Source: Flavobacteriaceae bacterium (lineage in GTDB: Bacteria; Bacteroidota; Bacteroidia; Flavobacteriales; Flavobacteriaceae). Taken from it: 24,591 nucleotides of DNA. The position numbers and the translations under genes are program-made. The notes under the pieces were generated by a model. That model saw only the letters and a program-made list of their open reading frames with translations, searched no databases and was not told the origin of the DNA. Where the stretch lies: assembly GCA_947482805.1 (NCBI GenBank), contig CANKLK010000016.1, positions 1 through 24,591 on the forward strand, read 5' to 3'. Below, in pieces: positions 24,591 to 24,591 of this stretch (position 1 is the stretch's first letter; every line of letters begins with the position of its first letter).

Positions 24591-24591
24591 A

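Overview
The window reads as chromosomal DNA of a Flavobacteriaceae member, probably Flavobacterium or a close relative. The evidence is the low GC content, TANNTTTG-type -7 promoter boxes instead of Shine-Dalgarno-led starts, two secreted proteins with type IX secretion (T9SS) sorting tails, a lipoprotein with a Bacteroidota-style surface-export tail, DUF4920 and DUF349 proteins, and a two-subunit methylmalonyl-CoA mutase. Nearly all of it is core genome. I see no prophage, transposase, CRISPR array or defence island.

Layout. Bases 1-1047 (minus) hold the start of mnmD, a single-haem lipoprotein gene and a DUF4920 gene in a row. ilvE (plus) follows and shares a bidirectional terminator with a MazG-like pyrophosphohydrolase (minus). 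A 62-aa membrane protein comes next, then a small frame-broken gene (minus, 3148-3355) that ordinary ORF calling misses. Bases 3441-7258 hold an SRPBCC/GyrI-like protein, an ECF sigma factor with a membrane anti-sigma candidate and a CpxP/Spy-like periplasmic protein, and a secreted Tyr/Trp-rich protein. Then come the potassium transporter kup, a T9SS-targeted alpha/beta hydrolase (minus), an RsmB/NOP RNA methyltransferase with a T9SS-targeted endonuclease I just behind it, a large DUF349 protein, and trxB (minus).

Between trxB and udk lies a roughly 700-base repeat-rich stretch next to tRNA-Pro(TGG). It holds a structured element, a short hairpin element, three copies of a composite direct repeat with REP-like hairpins, and a 22-bp perfect hairpin. 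After it comes a tight operon: udk, a FtsB/DivIC-like gene, then the methylmalonyl-CoA mutase small and large subunits. The window ends with an eRF1-like orphan protein and an ABC-F ATPase (minus).

The most notable observations are dispersed repeats that have entered the mutB reading frame (a REP element between the catalytic and B12 domains, and a heptamer array near the N-terminus); an ABC-F protein in which both halves of the same composite ATP site look degenerate; the frame-broken small gene; and an 11-copy heptanucleotide array abutting the trxB stop codon. I do not see a clear new multi-gene system. The nearest candidates are the sigma/anti-sigma/CpxP module with its secreted neighbour, and the haem-lipoprotein/DUF4920 pair.
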